Source: Chromera velia (Eukaryota; Sar; Chromeraceae). From it: 64,000 bases of DNA. Under the pieces are notes generated by a model. It saw only the letters and a program-made list of their open reading frames with translations. It had not been told where the DNA came from and did not search any database. Of the stretch, positions 10,989-23,424 are shown piece after piece. The translations under genes were made by a program, and so were the position numbers. Position 1 is the first letter of the stretch; the number at the start of each line of letters is the position of its first letter. The stretch is taken from contig JAHBMJ010004226.1 of the NCBI GenBank assembly GCA_018398765.1, forward strand, positions 5,555-69,554. The letters are read 5' to 3'.

Positions 10989-11855
10989 ATGTCCAGTCGT
11001 GCCAAACGGCTGCGATTGTTCTTTCCCTTTCTCTTCATTCTGACTGCAGCTGAAGCCTGCAGCCCACCCTTCATCTCATCCCCTCTGAATTCCCGAAAGC
11101 AGTCCTTTCAAAGGAAAGAGAACAGGACCCGGATGGAGGTAGAAGAATTCAAGAAAGGTTTGGAGGAGACGGGGAGGAGCGGTCTCGTTCTCGACATCGA
11201 CGAGACGCTCTCTGCCACAAACGTCTACTGGATGAGCACTCTGAGCAGTCTGTTTGGGAATCCCGAGAACCTCTCCCCCCAGGAGATTGCAAAGAAGTAC
11301 CACCTCGCTCAGAACGTGCCCTACTGGCAGACTAAGGAGGCCCTCGAGTGGATGCAGTCCAAGAGAGACTGCTCCACCACACAGGAACTGCTTCCTGTCA
11401 TTGAAGGTGCTCTGCAGGGGGTCACCAGGATGATGGAGATCGGCATTCCGATTGTCGGGTATCTCACCGTCAGACCGTCCTCAACCAACGGGGGCACGGA
11501 GAAGTGGTTAAACAAGCATGGGTTCCCGGATCTTCCCGTCGTTGCGAAGCCGACCGACGTACCGTTCCAGGAGGGCAACCAGTGGAAGGGGAAGGCCCTC
11601 GAGGCTCTGCACCCACACGTTTTGGGCATTGTGGACGACAACCCCAGTGTACTGAAGAACACGGGACCGTCCTTCCCTGGGGTTTTCTTTCTTTTTTCGC
11701 ATGAGGAGGTTCCCTCGAGCACAGGGGACGCGGGAGGCAAGAGAGAGGCCACTGTGGTGGCATGTCCCTCGTGGACAGATGTGACAGAGGCAGCGAATAC
11801 CTGGTGGGCGTCATTCAAGCAGAAACAGGAGGCGGGACCTTCTGCCGGGGGCTAG
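10989..11855 (+). CDS. Secreted HAD-superfamily hydrolase
   Basis: A single-exon gene of 288 residues; 10989 is the first in-frame ATG. The N-terminus is a plausible signal peptide (MSSRAKRLR, a hydrophobic LFFPFLFIL core, then TAAEA), so the product should enter the secretory pathway or a complex plastid. All four HAD motifs are visible: DIDET at about residues 69-73 (nucleophile Asp69 and acid/base Asp71), the Thr of GYLTVRP near 160, a Lys in GNQWKGK near 200-202 and the acidic pair of GIVDDNP near 216-217. HAD enzymes form an aspartyl-phosphate intermediate, mostly acting as phosphatases. The substrate cannot be read from sequence. The region between motifs I and II could form a small cap. 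The C-terminal tail is Gln/Gly-rich. Introns are absent, unlike most neighbours. Confidence 0.85.
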   Translation: MSSRAKRLRLFFPFLFILTAAEACSPPFISSPLNSRKQSFQRKENRTRMEVEEFKKGLEETGRSGLVLDIDETLSATNVYWMSTLSSLFGNPENLSPQEIAKKYHLAQNVPYWQTKEALEWMQSKRDCSTTQELLPVIEGALQGVTRMMEIGIPIVGYLTVRPSSTNGGTEKWLNKHGFPDLPVVAKPTDVPFQEGNQWKGKALEALHPHVLGIVDDNPSVLKNTGPSFPGVFFLFSHEEVPSSTGDAGGKREATVVACPSWTDVTEAANTWWASFKQKQEAGPSAGG

Positions 11856-12295
11856 GGGTCCTGAGACCATCCATGCACGTTTGCTTGATGGATGGTTAGT
11901 ACAGATGCTTTTAGTAATTTTTTGTACTTCGAAGTCCTGCTGGACAGCTTTTGGTTTCATTCAACCCATGCGCTTAAGGAACCTGCCAAATAGATTCCAT
12001 TTTGTTCGAGAGACTCCTTGGAGCCTCAGGGGCCCTCCAGAGAGGAGACGCTGGGAAGACTTAATTCCTTTTACAGTTTTTTTTTTTTTTAAGTGCATGC
12101 AAGGGATTTCTGCAGACACAATGAATGAATCATGCAGGACGTGAAGAAATAAAGTTCATTCTGATTGCGGTATGACAAGGGCTTTTGATCTAGATTCTGT
12201 GTGTCGGATTGAGGCCTTTCAATTGCAAGTTGGGGAATGCATGAGACAGTGAAACGATCCATGAATGAATGAGTCAATGGATGAGAGAAACAGTC

Positions 12296-12326
<31 letters not shown>

Positions 12327-12332
12327 CGGAGA

Positions 12333-12385
<53 letters not shown>

Positions 12386-12778
12386 TGAGTGAGAGTGCAT
12401 GAGAATGGGTGAGCAAGAGAGTGAGTGGGAGAGTGAGTGACTAAGTGAGTCAGTGAGTAAGTAAGAGAGTGAGTGAGTCGGTGAGTGAGTGAGTGCATGA
12501 GTGAGGGAGGGAGTAAGTGAGTGAGTGAGTGAATGAGTAACTGAGTAACTAGCTGAGTAAGTGACTGAGACTCAGTGAGTGAGTTACTGTGAGCAATTAA
12601 GAGAGTGACTGCATGGGTGAGTCAGCGAGTGAGTGAGTGAGTGAGTGAGTGAGAGAGTGAATGTTAAAGTAAGAGAGTAAGATTCAATGAAAGATTGATA
12701 ATTATGAAGTCAGTATATAGCAAGCAGTATACTAAGAATTCTTTGCAATAATCATAGTGATAATATATTTTGTCTTTT

Positions 12779-12822
<44 letters not shown>

Positions 12823-13728
12823 CATGTTCCACCCTATTTTTGCTTAGCTATAGGTTCCATGCTAGGCCTTCCCACTATATGTCCATCTGTTTGTAGAGGT
12901 AGCAAATTGGGTTTATAGGATTATTATTATATAACTGTACCAATCGAATACTATTCTAGCTATATAAATGCTTATGCCGATAGTACGTTTTGAATCATAA
13001 TTAGATAATCTACTATGATAAATTATGTTAACATCCATTAATAATGATTATTTTAAATTTATACTGTCGGGACTAGGCTTCCCATAAAAAAAAAAAAAGA
13101 AGAAAATTGAGCTCAAAACCTAATTAGTTTTTTTTTTTTTTATTTTCTCTAGAACAACACCTGAATAACTGTTGTTTGGGGTGTTGCATGGGTCTTGCAC
13201 AATGCATAAGCTAGTGTTGTTTAGGAAAGAAAAAAAAAAGAAAAAAAGAAAATTAAAAATCAATTTTAAGCAATTATTTTTTTATTTTTTTTCGATATGG
13301 GGAGCCTAGTGCCGGGAATAGTTCGTTTGATCAAAACTTAATTTTCTGTTTGCAATTAGGTTTGCAAACCAAAGTAACGTTTTTTCCTATTTGAACAGCT
13401 GAGCTACTATAGACTTGCAAGTTTATGTTTTCAACTCTAGCTTCAGGCATCAGCTCTTCTGAGGCTCTTCTTTTCTACCATTAGTCCTACCACAGTCTGA
13501 TGGAACGTCCCTCTTTTGAAGTCTTCCCTATAGTTTTACTCTGGTTGAAAGTAAAACCTTATACATACATAATGTCCGGCCCCAGACCTCATTTTCTGTC
13601 CTTTTGACAATAAGTCCACGTTCCAAATGCAGGGTAATGAAGTATCTACAAACCCCGTTCTCCCTTTACCATGCCTTCACAGGTACACCTCTGTGTTGCA
13701 TCATGCATGGGGCATGCGTACGAAACAA
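11856..13728. other. Intergenic with purine repeats and an AT-rich island
   Basis: Holds (GA)n at about 12295-12385, GAGT-type repeats to about 12660, and a clean (GATT)n tract at 12781-12821. From about 12830 to 13440 the DNA is strongly AT-rich with A and T homopolymers and a word near 13154 (CAACACCTGAATAACTG) that resembles one in the AT-rich island near 28670. No gene is seen. Confidence 0.5.
12781..12821 (+). repeat. (GATT)n microsatellite
   Basis: About ten perfect GATT units at the entry to the AT-rich island. Confidence 0.98.
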
Positions 13729-16700
13729 TCAGTACCCCCTCCTTGCCGCCCCAGCTCCCCGACTGTTCAGAAGGGCGCTTCCCCCCGTACCCCAGGGGGC
13801 GGGTGCGGGTGTCTCTGCGGCTCCGCTGCCGAAATTGAGGTCCACCATCTCCACGTCCCCCCCTCCACTGGCGTCTCCTCCTCCGTTGAGAGAGGGGCCA
13901 ACATGGGACAGGGAGGGACCCGCATCGGCACCCGAAAAGCTGAAATCCACCATCTCTGCGTCCCCGTTTCCGTCGACTGCAGATGAGGGAGGGAAGAAGA
14001 CAATTCATTCGATGCTCACACACGGTGACACCCAAACACATACACACACACGAGCGCGCGCGCGGGAGCGCGCGGGGAGAGTGAACGGGGGGGGAGGGCG
14101 CGGAGAAAGAGAGAAGGATAGAAGCGAGAGAGAAAAAAAACAGAGAAATATCGGCTGTTCGCAGCACTCATCGGGACTGCGGCACAGCAGGCAACAAAGG
14201 AGAAATGCAAACAACGAGCTAGTCCATCGATGCAGGTGACCCACTTGCCTCCCCTGAGAAGACCAACTCCGTCCCTTCCGCGTACGGATTTGCACCTATC
14301 AGAGACGCAGAGGATCTGTCTCCCAACACCGAGTGGTGCAGAGGAAGAGGCCCTCTACCGTCAGGCAACAGAGGTCCCCGTTCGGAGGAGGCCCCCATCC
14401 CATGCAGACCTCCAGCTGCCCCCCTGAGAGTGTCAAGGATCCGGGGGTCTCTCGCGATGGCTTCTTGAAGCTGCAAGCAAGGAAACAAGGAAACAAGGAA
14501 GCAGGCGAGGAGGCATCTCTTTCTCTCTGCACAGAGAGACTTCTTCTTACAAAGGGTTGGCCGCCTCCAGCCAATGCCTCCACTTGATCACGCCTTACAC
14601 GCACAGAAAAACAAAGACAATCAATCAAGCGCTCGCACGGGAGCAGTCTGTAGGAGCAAAATCTACGAACAGCTGCCGAAGCTGCTGCACGTTTCACTCT
14701 CTCCAAGAGCAGCAGATAGAGGCCATCTGAGGCAAAGAAATAAGCAGAAGAAGAGGCATGTATTGGTTTGTCTATGATTTGAGGCCGAGTCATATTTGCA
14801 GCGAAGGCACTCACTTAAGCATGCAACAGAGAAACGAAACTCGAGCTCTTGTCAGATCACCGGTAACGCACAAAAGCATTCAATCAAGAGAGAAACGAAA
14901 AAAAAGCAAAAGATTCCAACAGACTTGAGGGTCCTGTTTGATCATTTCCCGCGCCTTCAGAGGCAGTCCATCCAGATAAGGCAGGGCGGGAGGTTGGGGT
15001 GGAGGTGGAGGGCGTTGCAGGGAACTGGCAGAGCTTGAAGGGAAGGACAGAGAGCTGGCGGCAGCAGCTGCAGATGGGGAGGGTCCGGCCCCTGCAGGCA
15101 GGCAACACGCAGACCGAGCAAATGCTACAGATGCAATAAGCAGATGGAGCTAAAGAGATGAGCGAAAAAGATGAATGCAGGAATGAAGTCGAGCTGTGGT
15201 GAAGAAAGAGCGCGCCCGGATCCCTCGGTTCTCTCTGGACAGTTAGTTTTGAAAAACCAGGCCCAAAGCCAAAGAAAAGCAAGATGCGCCTCTGCTTTGC
15301 TGTACATACACGGTCTCAACCGAAAGAAGAACCCCACTCCGTCTCCTGCCACCTCACTCGCACACCCCCCTCTCCCCCCCCACTGACCCGAGAACTGCAG
15401 GTCCAAGTCGATCTCCCCCGACGCGTCCCCTCCTTCTATCTGCATGGGCATCACTCCGCCTGCGCCTGCTGAGCTTGAAGGTCCCAGATGGTAGAAAGGG
15501 TCTCCGGGGGGTGGGGGGATTCCCATTCCTCGTCCCCTGGGGGGGAAGGGCACATCAGCGCTGTGGGGAATTCTGGACTCGTCGATTGTTGTCCTTTCTG
15601 TGCGGATGAACTCGACAGACTTGGTCGGCTTGGGGAGGCTTTCGAGGGGCGTCTCGGGCTGCATGCGCGGAAGGGAGAAAGGAGGGACAAGATACGATAG
15701 GATGGGAGGGGAATGAGAAGAACTCAAACATTGTGTCGAGACGGTTGCGGCTCAGTCTGATGGAGTGGAATGAGTGCGTGCTGTCTACACGTGCGCGTAC
15801 ACGCACCAGGTACACGAATCGTGAGTGTGGCCAAGCGGAGGGAAAGAAAGGAAAGATACCTTTACTGTGCGGGGAGGTTTCGTGCAAGAAAAAAGGAGGG
15901 AAGGTTAGGAGAACAATCACTCAGAAAAAAAAACGAAACGAAACGAAAAAAAAACCGACCGTCAAATTCTCAATGACCCCCCCCTCTGGTCGCATCTCGT
16001 CTGGCCTCCTGTAGGGCGCCCTGGTGATATCTCCCACAGGCATGGGCCACTCGGGCACTGCAGGAGAGGAGATGCGATGCGAGACAAGAGGGAAGGCATG
16101 AAATGAACAGAGAAACGAGACAGACAGTATGACTACAGGAGAGGTCTTCCTTCGAAAACCAAGAGGGGAAAAGGAGGAGGGGAGGCAAAAGCAAAGAATT
16201 AATGGGTGGTGAAAGAAGCGAAAGCGACAAAGAGCGATAAATAAAGGACGGAAGCGAGACGAAGAAAAACAAAGAGACTGTCGGTGTCATTTCTTGACAA
16301 GACGATGCAAGTCACTTGCCTGACCAACCTGCTGCAAGATTCCATGGCAGAGTCACCTTCACGTCTTCCTTTGTCTCTTCCAATTCGTTTGTGATCTGTT
16401 GTCTCCTGAGCCGTGCATGGAGACGGAGAGTGGAGACCCCTTCGTGCTGCTCCTTCTTTCTCTTCTCCAAGAAAGAGGGACGGCCTCCAGAAGAATTCTG
16501 CATTCTGGCCATCACAGCCTTCACTGACTCCGAAGCAACGTCCCCTTTCACCCGTGCCTGCAAATACATCCATCCATCCATCCATCCTTCAACGTTGCTC
16601 CGCACACAGAGACTAGATTCTTTCTCTGCGTTTTGCTTTTTTGGCTTCTTTCCTTTTCACTTTCTATCATTTATGTTCTCTACTGTGATATCTGTAGTTC

Positions 16701-18850
16701 TCAGAGACAGATAGACTACATGTTTCTTCTTCTCCCTTCTTTTCTTCATGTGTCACAAACACACAGACAGACAGACAGACAGACTGACAGACTGACTGAC
16801 TGACTGAGTGACAGACGGACCAGCAGGCTGAGAGACGAACGGACAGATACACAGCAGAGAGACAGGCAGATGGTTTCTGAGTATACACCCACGCAGCCCA
16901 CCCTTTCCATATCCTGAATCAAAACACTTCCGCCAAACATCACATGTACCCCTTCATGCTGAAGTGCATTCATTATGATCCATCAAGACCGCGCACGCAT
17001 TCATTCATCCAGGCACAGACGGACAGACAGACAGACAGACCCTGCATCGAATAAACGGACGAACGAACGAACCTTGGTTGTGAGAGGCGCCTCGTCCTGT
17101 TCGAAGCACACGACTCGCACGAGAAGCTCGTCTTTCTGCCATGTGATGCGCCGACCCTTCTTTGCCTTTCCCGTGTTGGTTGAAACACCTGCATGCAGTG
17201 CCAAAAAAAAAAAAACGTAACAAAAGAAGCAAGCATGCTTATCTCGGTCCGTGTATGCGACCCAATTCCGTTTGCTCCTTCTTGAGCACGTGTTCTCTAT
17301 GCAGCGACACGATTTTTTGTGCAGAAAGCGATGTAGAAAAAAAAGCAGAAACACGGAGAAGGGAGTCGTCTCAACCGACCTGTGTCGTTTTTTGGGCGAA
17401 GTTGGTGCCTGAGAAGATCGAGGGCTTTCCTGAACTCTTCTGCAGGACAACGATCGAGAAGCAACAACAGGAAGAGGGAGGAGAAGACGCAAAAAATGAA
17501 AAGACAAATATGGGCGCCAACGGCCAGACAAAAAAGTCTTCTGCACTCTATCTCACACAAAAGGAGGCGAAGCGAGCAGAGAAAGTGAGAGAAAAGAGCA
17601 AGTTAGGAAGGGGGAGGCTTCAGGGTCGAAAGCAACGCAACTCTACTGCGTAAACAAGAAGAGAGGGGCAAAAAGAAAAAATAGTCTCTGAAACAATTCC
17701 TACCACGTACAGCAGAAAGCTTGTACTATCGTGAGAAAACTTTTTGAAGACGGGCAACCCAACAACGAAAGACTTCATCGATAGATGTGCAAAAGGAATA
17801 AGAAAGAGAGAGAGAGAGTGACCGTCATTTGGATCTTCAGAGGCCCCCCCATCCGGGGGGTTCTCTTTGCCATTGCGCTCTCCCTTGTCGGCTTTCGGAA
17901 TCCTTTTCACCCTCACTCCTTCCTTCAAAGAATTTGAGGGAACGGAGACAGGCCCATTGGCTGCTGCCTGGGGCTGATTGGGATCGGGAGAAGCGTTCTC
18001 GGGGCTCCTTCCCTCGGATGCTGCGGTGGTTGAGGGACCCTCGGCGTTTGCTTTTTTGTTCGTTTGCTTTTGCTTCTCAACAAGTTCCTTCCACCTGCTC
18101 ACGACTCTCGCAGCCTCTTGCTTGATCTCTGGGGGTCCGGCCTGACGAGAGACTTTGTTCACAAGAGCCCCCAACTGCATATGATATGTGAGTGCGGAGA
18201 GTTGCATACGTGGGGACACACACACACACACACGCACGCACAAACAGGTGCGCTTGACTCCGTTCACAAGAGCTGCCAACTGCACAGCCGCCGAGCAGAC
18301 AACAAAGAAAAAATCGAGAAAGAAACGTCAGGGAGGGCGGACGATATGTTCTTTTTTAGACCCTCCCTATCAAAACAAGAAATGGGCCTTCACCAGGCCA
18401 GAGATAAAGGCCCGCAACCGAGGACAGAGAAGAGAAGAGAAACGAGGGAGACAAGACTCTACACGACGGGACCTGGTCGAAGTCAGACAAGCAGAAGACA
18501 GAAAAAAAAAGAAACGAGACAGTCAGAGAGAAAGAAAGGAGAGAAACAAAGAAGGGGAAGAGAGGAAAAGGTATTCAACTGATCAAAGGAAGAAAACACT
18601 GACCCCGCCAGTCTCTCTGAGCGCGTCCATAGAAATGGGCATTCTGAGCAGTGCCTTCATCAAGATTCCCATGTACAGTCTCTGTCCGCTGGTCGGATTG
18701 CTGAGGGAATTTCTCTGAGGCTGCGCGGAAGCGAAGCAGAAGACAGGAAAGGAGAGATAAAGAAGGCAAGCCCAACTTACAGGGAGGGCATGGCGATCGA
18801 TTGAATGAAAGTCGTGGGACGGATATGCGCTGGGTGTGTATGTTTGCGCG

Positions 18851-18889
<39 letters not shown>

Positions 18890-20770
18890 GTCGATGAGAG
18901 TGCACTCAGCTGCCGGACATCAATCGATCGATCGATTATTTACTCGTCAGATCGGGAAAGCTGCAGGGGGATTGCGGAGCGAATGAAACACCAGTCTTCA
19001 ATTGAAAGGCGTTCAACCAACCAACCCATGTCCGCCCCCCACCCCCTTTTTCACCATATTCGGATGCACAGTCTTTCGCGTCCTCGCACTTTCTTCTGCT
19101 TGTATGCCGCTAGAGATATATTAATATAGACAGACAGCGATTCTTCGAAGCAGAATATCTGAAAGCCTGTCAGACCGCCCGGGGTCGGGATGCAGAATTT
19201 TGATCGTGTTTTCAAACCCCTCTGAGAAGAATCCGGTGTCTACATGGCCCGATCCAAACAAAAATCTGCCAAGCAAGTGACTTGAGTCCCTTACCGTTGT
19301 CTCTGCGTGGCACTTCAGATGCTCGTGCAAGATCGTCAGTCCGCCCCCCGTCACGAATTCCCTCAGACAGTCATCGCTCGAGTTCAGTAACACCTGCAGG
19401 AAGATAAAAGGAAAAAGAGGAGACCGACAAGGAGGAATGCGAAGAAAAAGAAGAAAAAAAGACCGAGAGAAGGAAGGAAGAAGACTCAGAAAGAAAGCAC
19501 CCTCCATTCACACAAAGAATAACAACGGAACAAGATTCAGATGCACGAACAACAGGACGAGAGCTGCGCTGCAAAAAAAAAAAAAGAAACGCTCATGCGA
19601 GAAAGGGAAAAGAAGACTAAAGAGGGGCATGGACTCATCCTCCTGGTTCTCTTTCCAGCTTCTACGAAATCTGACCTGTGCATACAGGAGCATTCCCCCT
19701 GTTCCCAAAGTTGTCACGGGTGCCTGTTTGATCTTCCGAAGGAAGACCGCCACCGCATCCTGCATGCATTCATGAAAGACACACCAGCAGAAAACTTTTG
19801 AAAAAAAAAGAAGAGTTACTGGACGCGAAAAGAAAGAACCCTCGCGAGGTCTGGTCACAAGCACATCAGGAACGGAGACAGAAAGAGGCATGGGCAAAGA
19901 GGAAGACCCGTCAACTCACCTGCTTCCCCCCCCCAATTTGAAAGTACACTCACCCACACAAGCTGAACTGCAAATAAATTGCGGTGGAAGAAAAAACACC
20001 ACACACACACACACACCTTTTTTCACTAATTCACTAATTCACTCACCAAATCCTTCAGTTTCTGAATTCCGTCCATGGACGTTAAAATGTACTTGAGGTC
20101 AGCGCTCGCCTTCGTCTTCTCAGCCTTGTGACGGTCCTGCAGTTCCGCCATGGAGGGAGGGAGACCCCACTCGCGCACGCCTCCATGAGTGTGCTGCTGC
20201 TGTTGATGGTGCATTGCCCTCCACTCCATCTGCTGTTGCCTGTCGATCTCCTTCTGTCTCTGGCGTTTCAAATTCACGGTGTCCAGAGAGATGGGCTTCG
20301 GTTGGACGTTTCCGGAAAGCGAGGCGTCCCTCAGAATGGCGGGCCTCGAAGCCCCTGCAGGAGAGGCGGCAGACGGGGAAGCGCCACCAGCCCGTGCCGC
20401 AGCGGCTGCCTTGTTGGCAGAGGGCTTTGCTGGAAGTTGAAGGGATGCCTCTAGTTTCTTCATCAGGCCCTGAAGGCAAAAGAAAGAAACAAAAAGGCAG
20501 GTCTTCAGGCAGGCAAAGAATGAAAGAAGAAAACACACAACAGTGCATGGCAATTATCTTCTTGCGACACCATCCGCTTCAGCCTCTTAGCTACTCAGTG
20601 GGTCACTCAGTTACACAGAAAGAACGACAAGGAGAAAACAAGGTCTCTCTGTGGTCACATCATTCTGCAGATTTCAGTGGAGAAGGAGTACACATTCCTG
20701 CATTTCTCTTTCAATCGGCTTCTCTCCCCTCTGATATGATACATACACGTACACACACACCCTCACACTG

Positions 20771-20825
<55 letters not shown>

Positions 20826-21616
20826 GACAGACAGACAGAATGAAAAACACATGAAGAAACCAAAACACATAAAAGAAGAAACTGATGGACCGACCCCGAC
20901 ACTCTCATCATGTTCCCTCCGGTTCCTGTCTGCCGCCCTTCTCATGAACCAAAGATCGACAAGCTGCACGCAGGCAGACAGACAGGCATGCAAAACCAAA
21001 ATGCAGTGATACCATGAAGTTCAGTCCAGAATGGTTCATGGGAGGCACAAAAAGAACAGAGATGCGAAAAAGACTTGTGACGAATAAGTACCCCCAGAAA
21101 AGACAAAGCTGCCGAGTCACGCATGGAGAGGACTGGCAGAAAGCGGCCAACGAAAGGAAAGAGGGTGAATAAGGAGAGAAAAGAGGCATTGGAAAGAGAG
21201 AAGCCAAGAACAGACCCAGAGAAAAGAAAGGCATTGAGCACACCAGACAGACCCAGAGAAACGAAGTGTGGAGAAACGCAGAGGGAGACAATCCCCCCTT
21301 GGAAAAAAATAAAGGCGCAGCTTGAAGACGCAAAAGAAAAACAAAGATGTCTCTCCTTGACTTCCGTCTCTCTTCTTCCCACCCGTTGTTCATTTGCAAA
21401 ATCTTCGATACCCTTGTTCTCCTTCCCCTCGTCTTCTTCCTTCTTCACCCCCCCAGTTTCGCCCTTTCCCTCTTCCCCTTTGGCCCCTCCCTCTTCTTCT
21501 TTCTTCTTCTTAACCTCCTCTTGAGACTCCAACGAGAAAGCAAACGAAGGGTCTGACACAGCGCCCCTCACTGTCTCCAGAGTCACCGCGTCGAATCCTC
21601 GAATGCGCGCGAACGT
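13729..21616 (-). CDS. PNUTS (PPP1R10)-like PP1 regulatory subunit
   Basis: Fourteen exons join in phase into at least 907 residues: 21616-21383, 20469-20047, 19759-19676, 19393-19295, 18720-18604, 18174-17823, 17439-17380, 17188-17073, 16557-16329, 16057-15960, 15658-15388, 15091-14925, 14470-14245, 13976-13729. The true 5' exon is unresolved. Residues about 220-355 match a TFIIS-N/LW domain (VLLNSSDDCLREFVTGGG, LLRMPISMDALRETGG, ALVNKV, VVSRWKELV). A low-complexity linker follows, then KKGRRITWQKDELL near 467-480, aligning with the PP1-docking TVTW motif of animal PNUTS and its following ELDE-type segment (here CFEQDEAP). Known role: tethers PP1 to RNA polymerase II and chromatin for dephosphorylation at transcription termination. 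No C-terminal CCCH zinc finger is seen; instead a Pro-rich tail carries repeated FSG motifs. Confidence 0.8.
18852..18886 (+). repeat. (GT)n microsatellite
   Basis: Perfect GT dinucleotide run in the intron between the third and fourth TFIIS-N exons of the PNUTS-like gene. Confidence 0.97.
20772..20840 (+). repeat. (GA)n/(CAGA)n microsatellite
   Basis: Compound repeat in the first resolved intron of the PNUTS-like gene. It yields Ser/Leu-rich spurious frames on the minus strand. Confidence 0.95.
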
Positions 21617-22533
21617 CTGCACACACACAGAGATGCAGAGCGAACAGGAGAAAAAGAGAAAAGGGGAAAGGGAGAGGACGGGAAACCAGAGAATGGTTGA
21701 GAGTTCTTTTGGCCTTTCTCTTGTTCCATGCAAACTTTCGGGGAAGGAAAAAAAAAACAAGAGGGCGGCACAGTTGGAAGAACGACAGACGAGGAAATGG
21801 GAGGCAATTTCAGTTCCCTGAATGCGCACAGTACAAAAGTCCGCCTAAGAAAAAAAGAGAAAAATTCAGGAAAGCAAAGGGCTACAAAACAACAGAAGAT
21901 CAGACTGCAGACAGACATGGAGTCTATCTGTTCAGAAACACAACCCCACGCAGACGAGGGAGGGCACCGCATTGCCTGCCAAACTCTGATACAGCCCTCC
22001 CGGACTGTCCTGGACTTCTTCAGTTCTCACGCCTCCTGCCTCCCCACCCAATTTCCTCTTCCATTTCAACCAAGCAGACAGGCAGGTACTACCTTCGCAC
22101 TCTAGCCACGCATTCATGAATCGATGCGCCAAAAACGATACGAAAGGATTTTTACAGGCCCAGCAGTACATAAAAAGAGAGAGAGGTCTGACCTCCTGCA
22201 CATCTATGAAACTATTCCCCTCTCTCTCTTCTCTTGTGGGCGTGTCTAGCCTGCTTTTCCTTACAGATAGATCACTTGCAAGTGGGTCCCTACCTTTCCT
22301 AGTGGCCCAACAATCACCTAGTTCGGAGCCTAGTATATGATGTCTCTACCATACACCTTCGTATCGACCCAATAGTATAGGGATGTGACGAAATGATGAT
22401 GGGACAGACAGGTAGACCATCCGATCGGCAACAGAAAGAACTGACGGACGCACGTTTGCAAGCACTGCCGCCTCGATTTGCGAAAGGGGGGCCACCGGGG
22501 CCTCCTCGCGAGCTTCTGCACACAGCCGCACGC

Positions 22534-22585
<52 letters not shown>

Positions 22586-23424
22586 CGAGAGAGAGAGAGG
22601 AATGAATGGAGAGAGTGAGAGATACAGCATATGAATAGCTGTGTGCATGTGTACCAGGCATTGTTCGGTCCTTCATGTTCACATGGATGGAAGCCAATCG
22701 TCCTCCTTCAATGGGACGAGAGGACGTCTACCCTACCCAGAGCACCTTTTTCTCAGCGGCCAAAGAAATAAATTCATGCTTTGACTTGCCTCCCGCTTAC
22801 ACGAAAAATTCCCTCATCAGACGAGCTGAAGGGGACGAAACAAAATCACAGACACGGCAGCACAACTCCGTCTAGGTCCACTCTATCCGCCCAATTCGTT
22901 TCAGGGCAACAAGATTCGGCAAAAAAAGGGTGAGAAAGGAGAGGATGGGCAGGCAGTCGAGCTGGAGAGACTGGAACTCTGGTGAAAAGGTCCCCCCCAA
23001 AAACACACAGGAGAATCTAGACTTGAAGAGGGAGTTGGACAGGCGCTTTGGGAGGGCAATCAACTGCGCGTTAGTCCTAATCGCTTGGTCAGAGAATGGA
23101 TAGATACTCAATTCTCGTTAACGTCAGTCAAAGGTAAAATTCGCAGACTCTAGGAGACTCCTAAATGAAATCAGGACAGGTTGGAACGTCAATTTGGCGC
23201 CAACCTTGAGCGGTCCATTTCTTGAATGTGTTCTGATTACTTGTATGAAAATAAATTTTTGATGGCATGAGCGGAGGTGTGTGCGGAGTTATTCCCTTTC
23301 CTCCCCTGCGCTGCTTGGAAAGAAAGTGTCAGGTGGAGGTAAAGCTTAGATGTCTGTGTGTGTATGGATGGATGGATGGATGGATTCGTGGATTCATGAC
23401 TAAATGTTTAGTGACGCCGAAAGG
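21617..23424. other. 5' region of the PNUTS-like gene, first exon not found
   Basis: The first resolved PNUTS-like exon is preceded by a clear acceptor (TGTGTGTGCAG), so at least one upstream exon must lie here. An ATG-containing segment near 22060-21970 on the minus strand looks mildly coding but I could not connect it in phase. A (CA)n/(GA)n tract occupies 22528-22600. Nothing else is recognised. Confidence 0.45.

Noticed and set aside
14219-14244. Stop of the PNUTS-like gene at 14219
   Set aside because: Splicing at 14244 joins in phase to the last exon, which repeats the FSG motif, so the longer model is preferred.
16746-16973. Extra exon of the PNUTS-like gene
   Set aside because: The flanking exons 17188-17073 and 16557-16329 already join in phase and match the family order; this frame has no acceptor of comparable quality.
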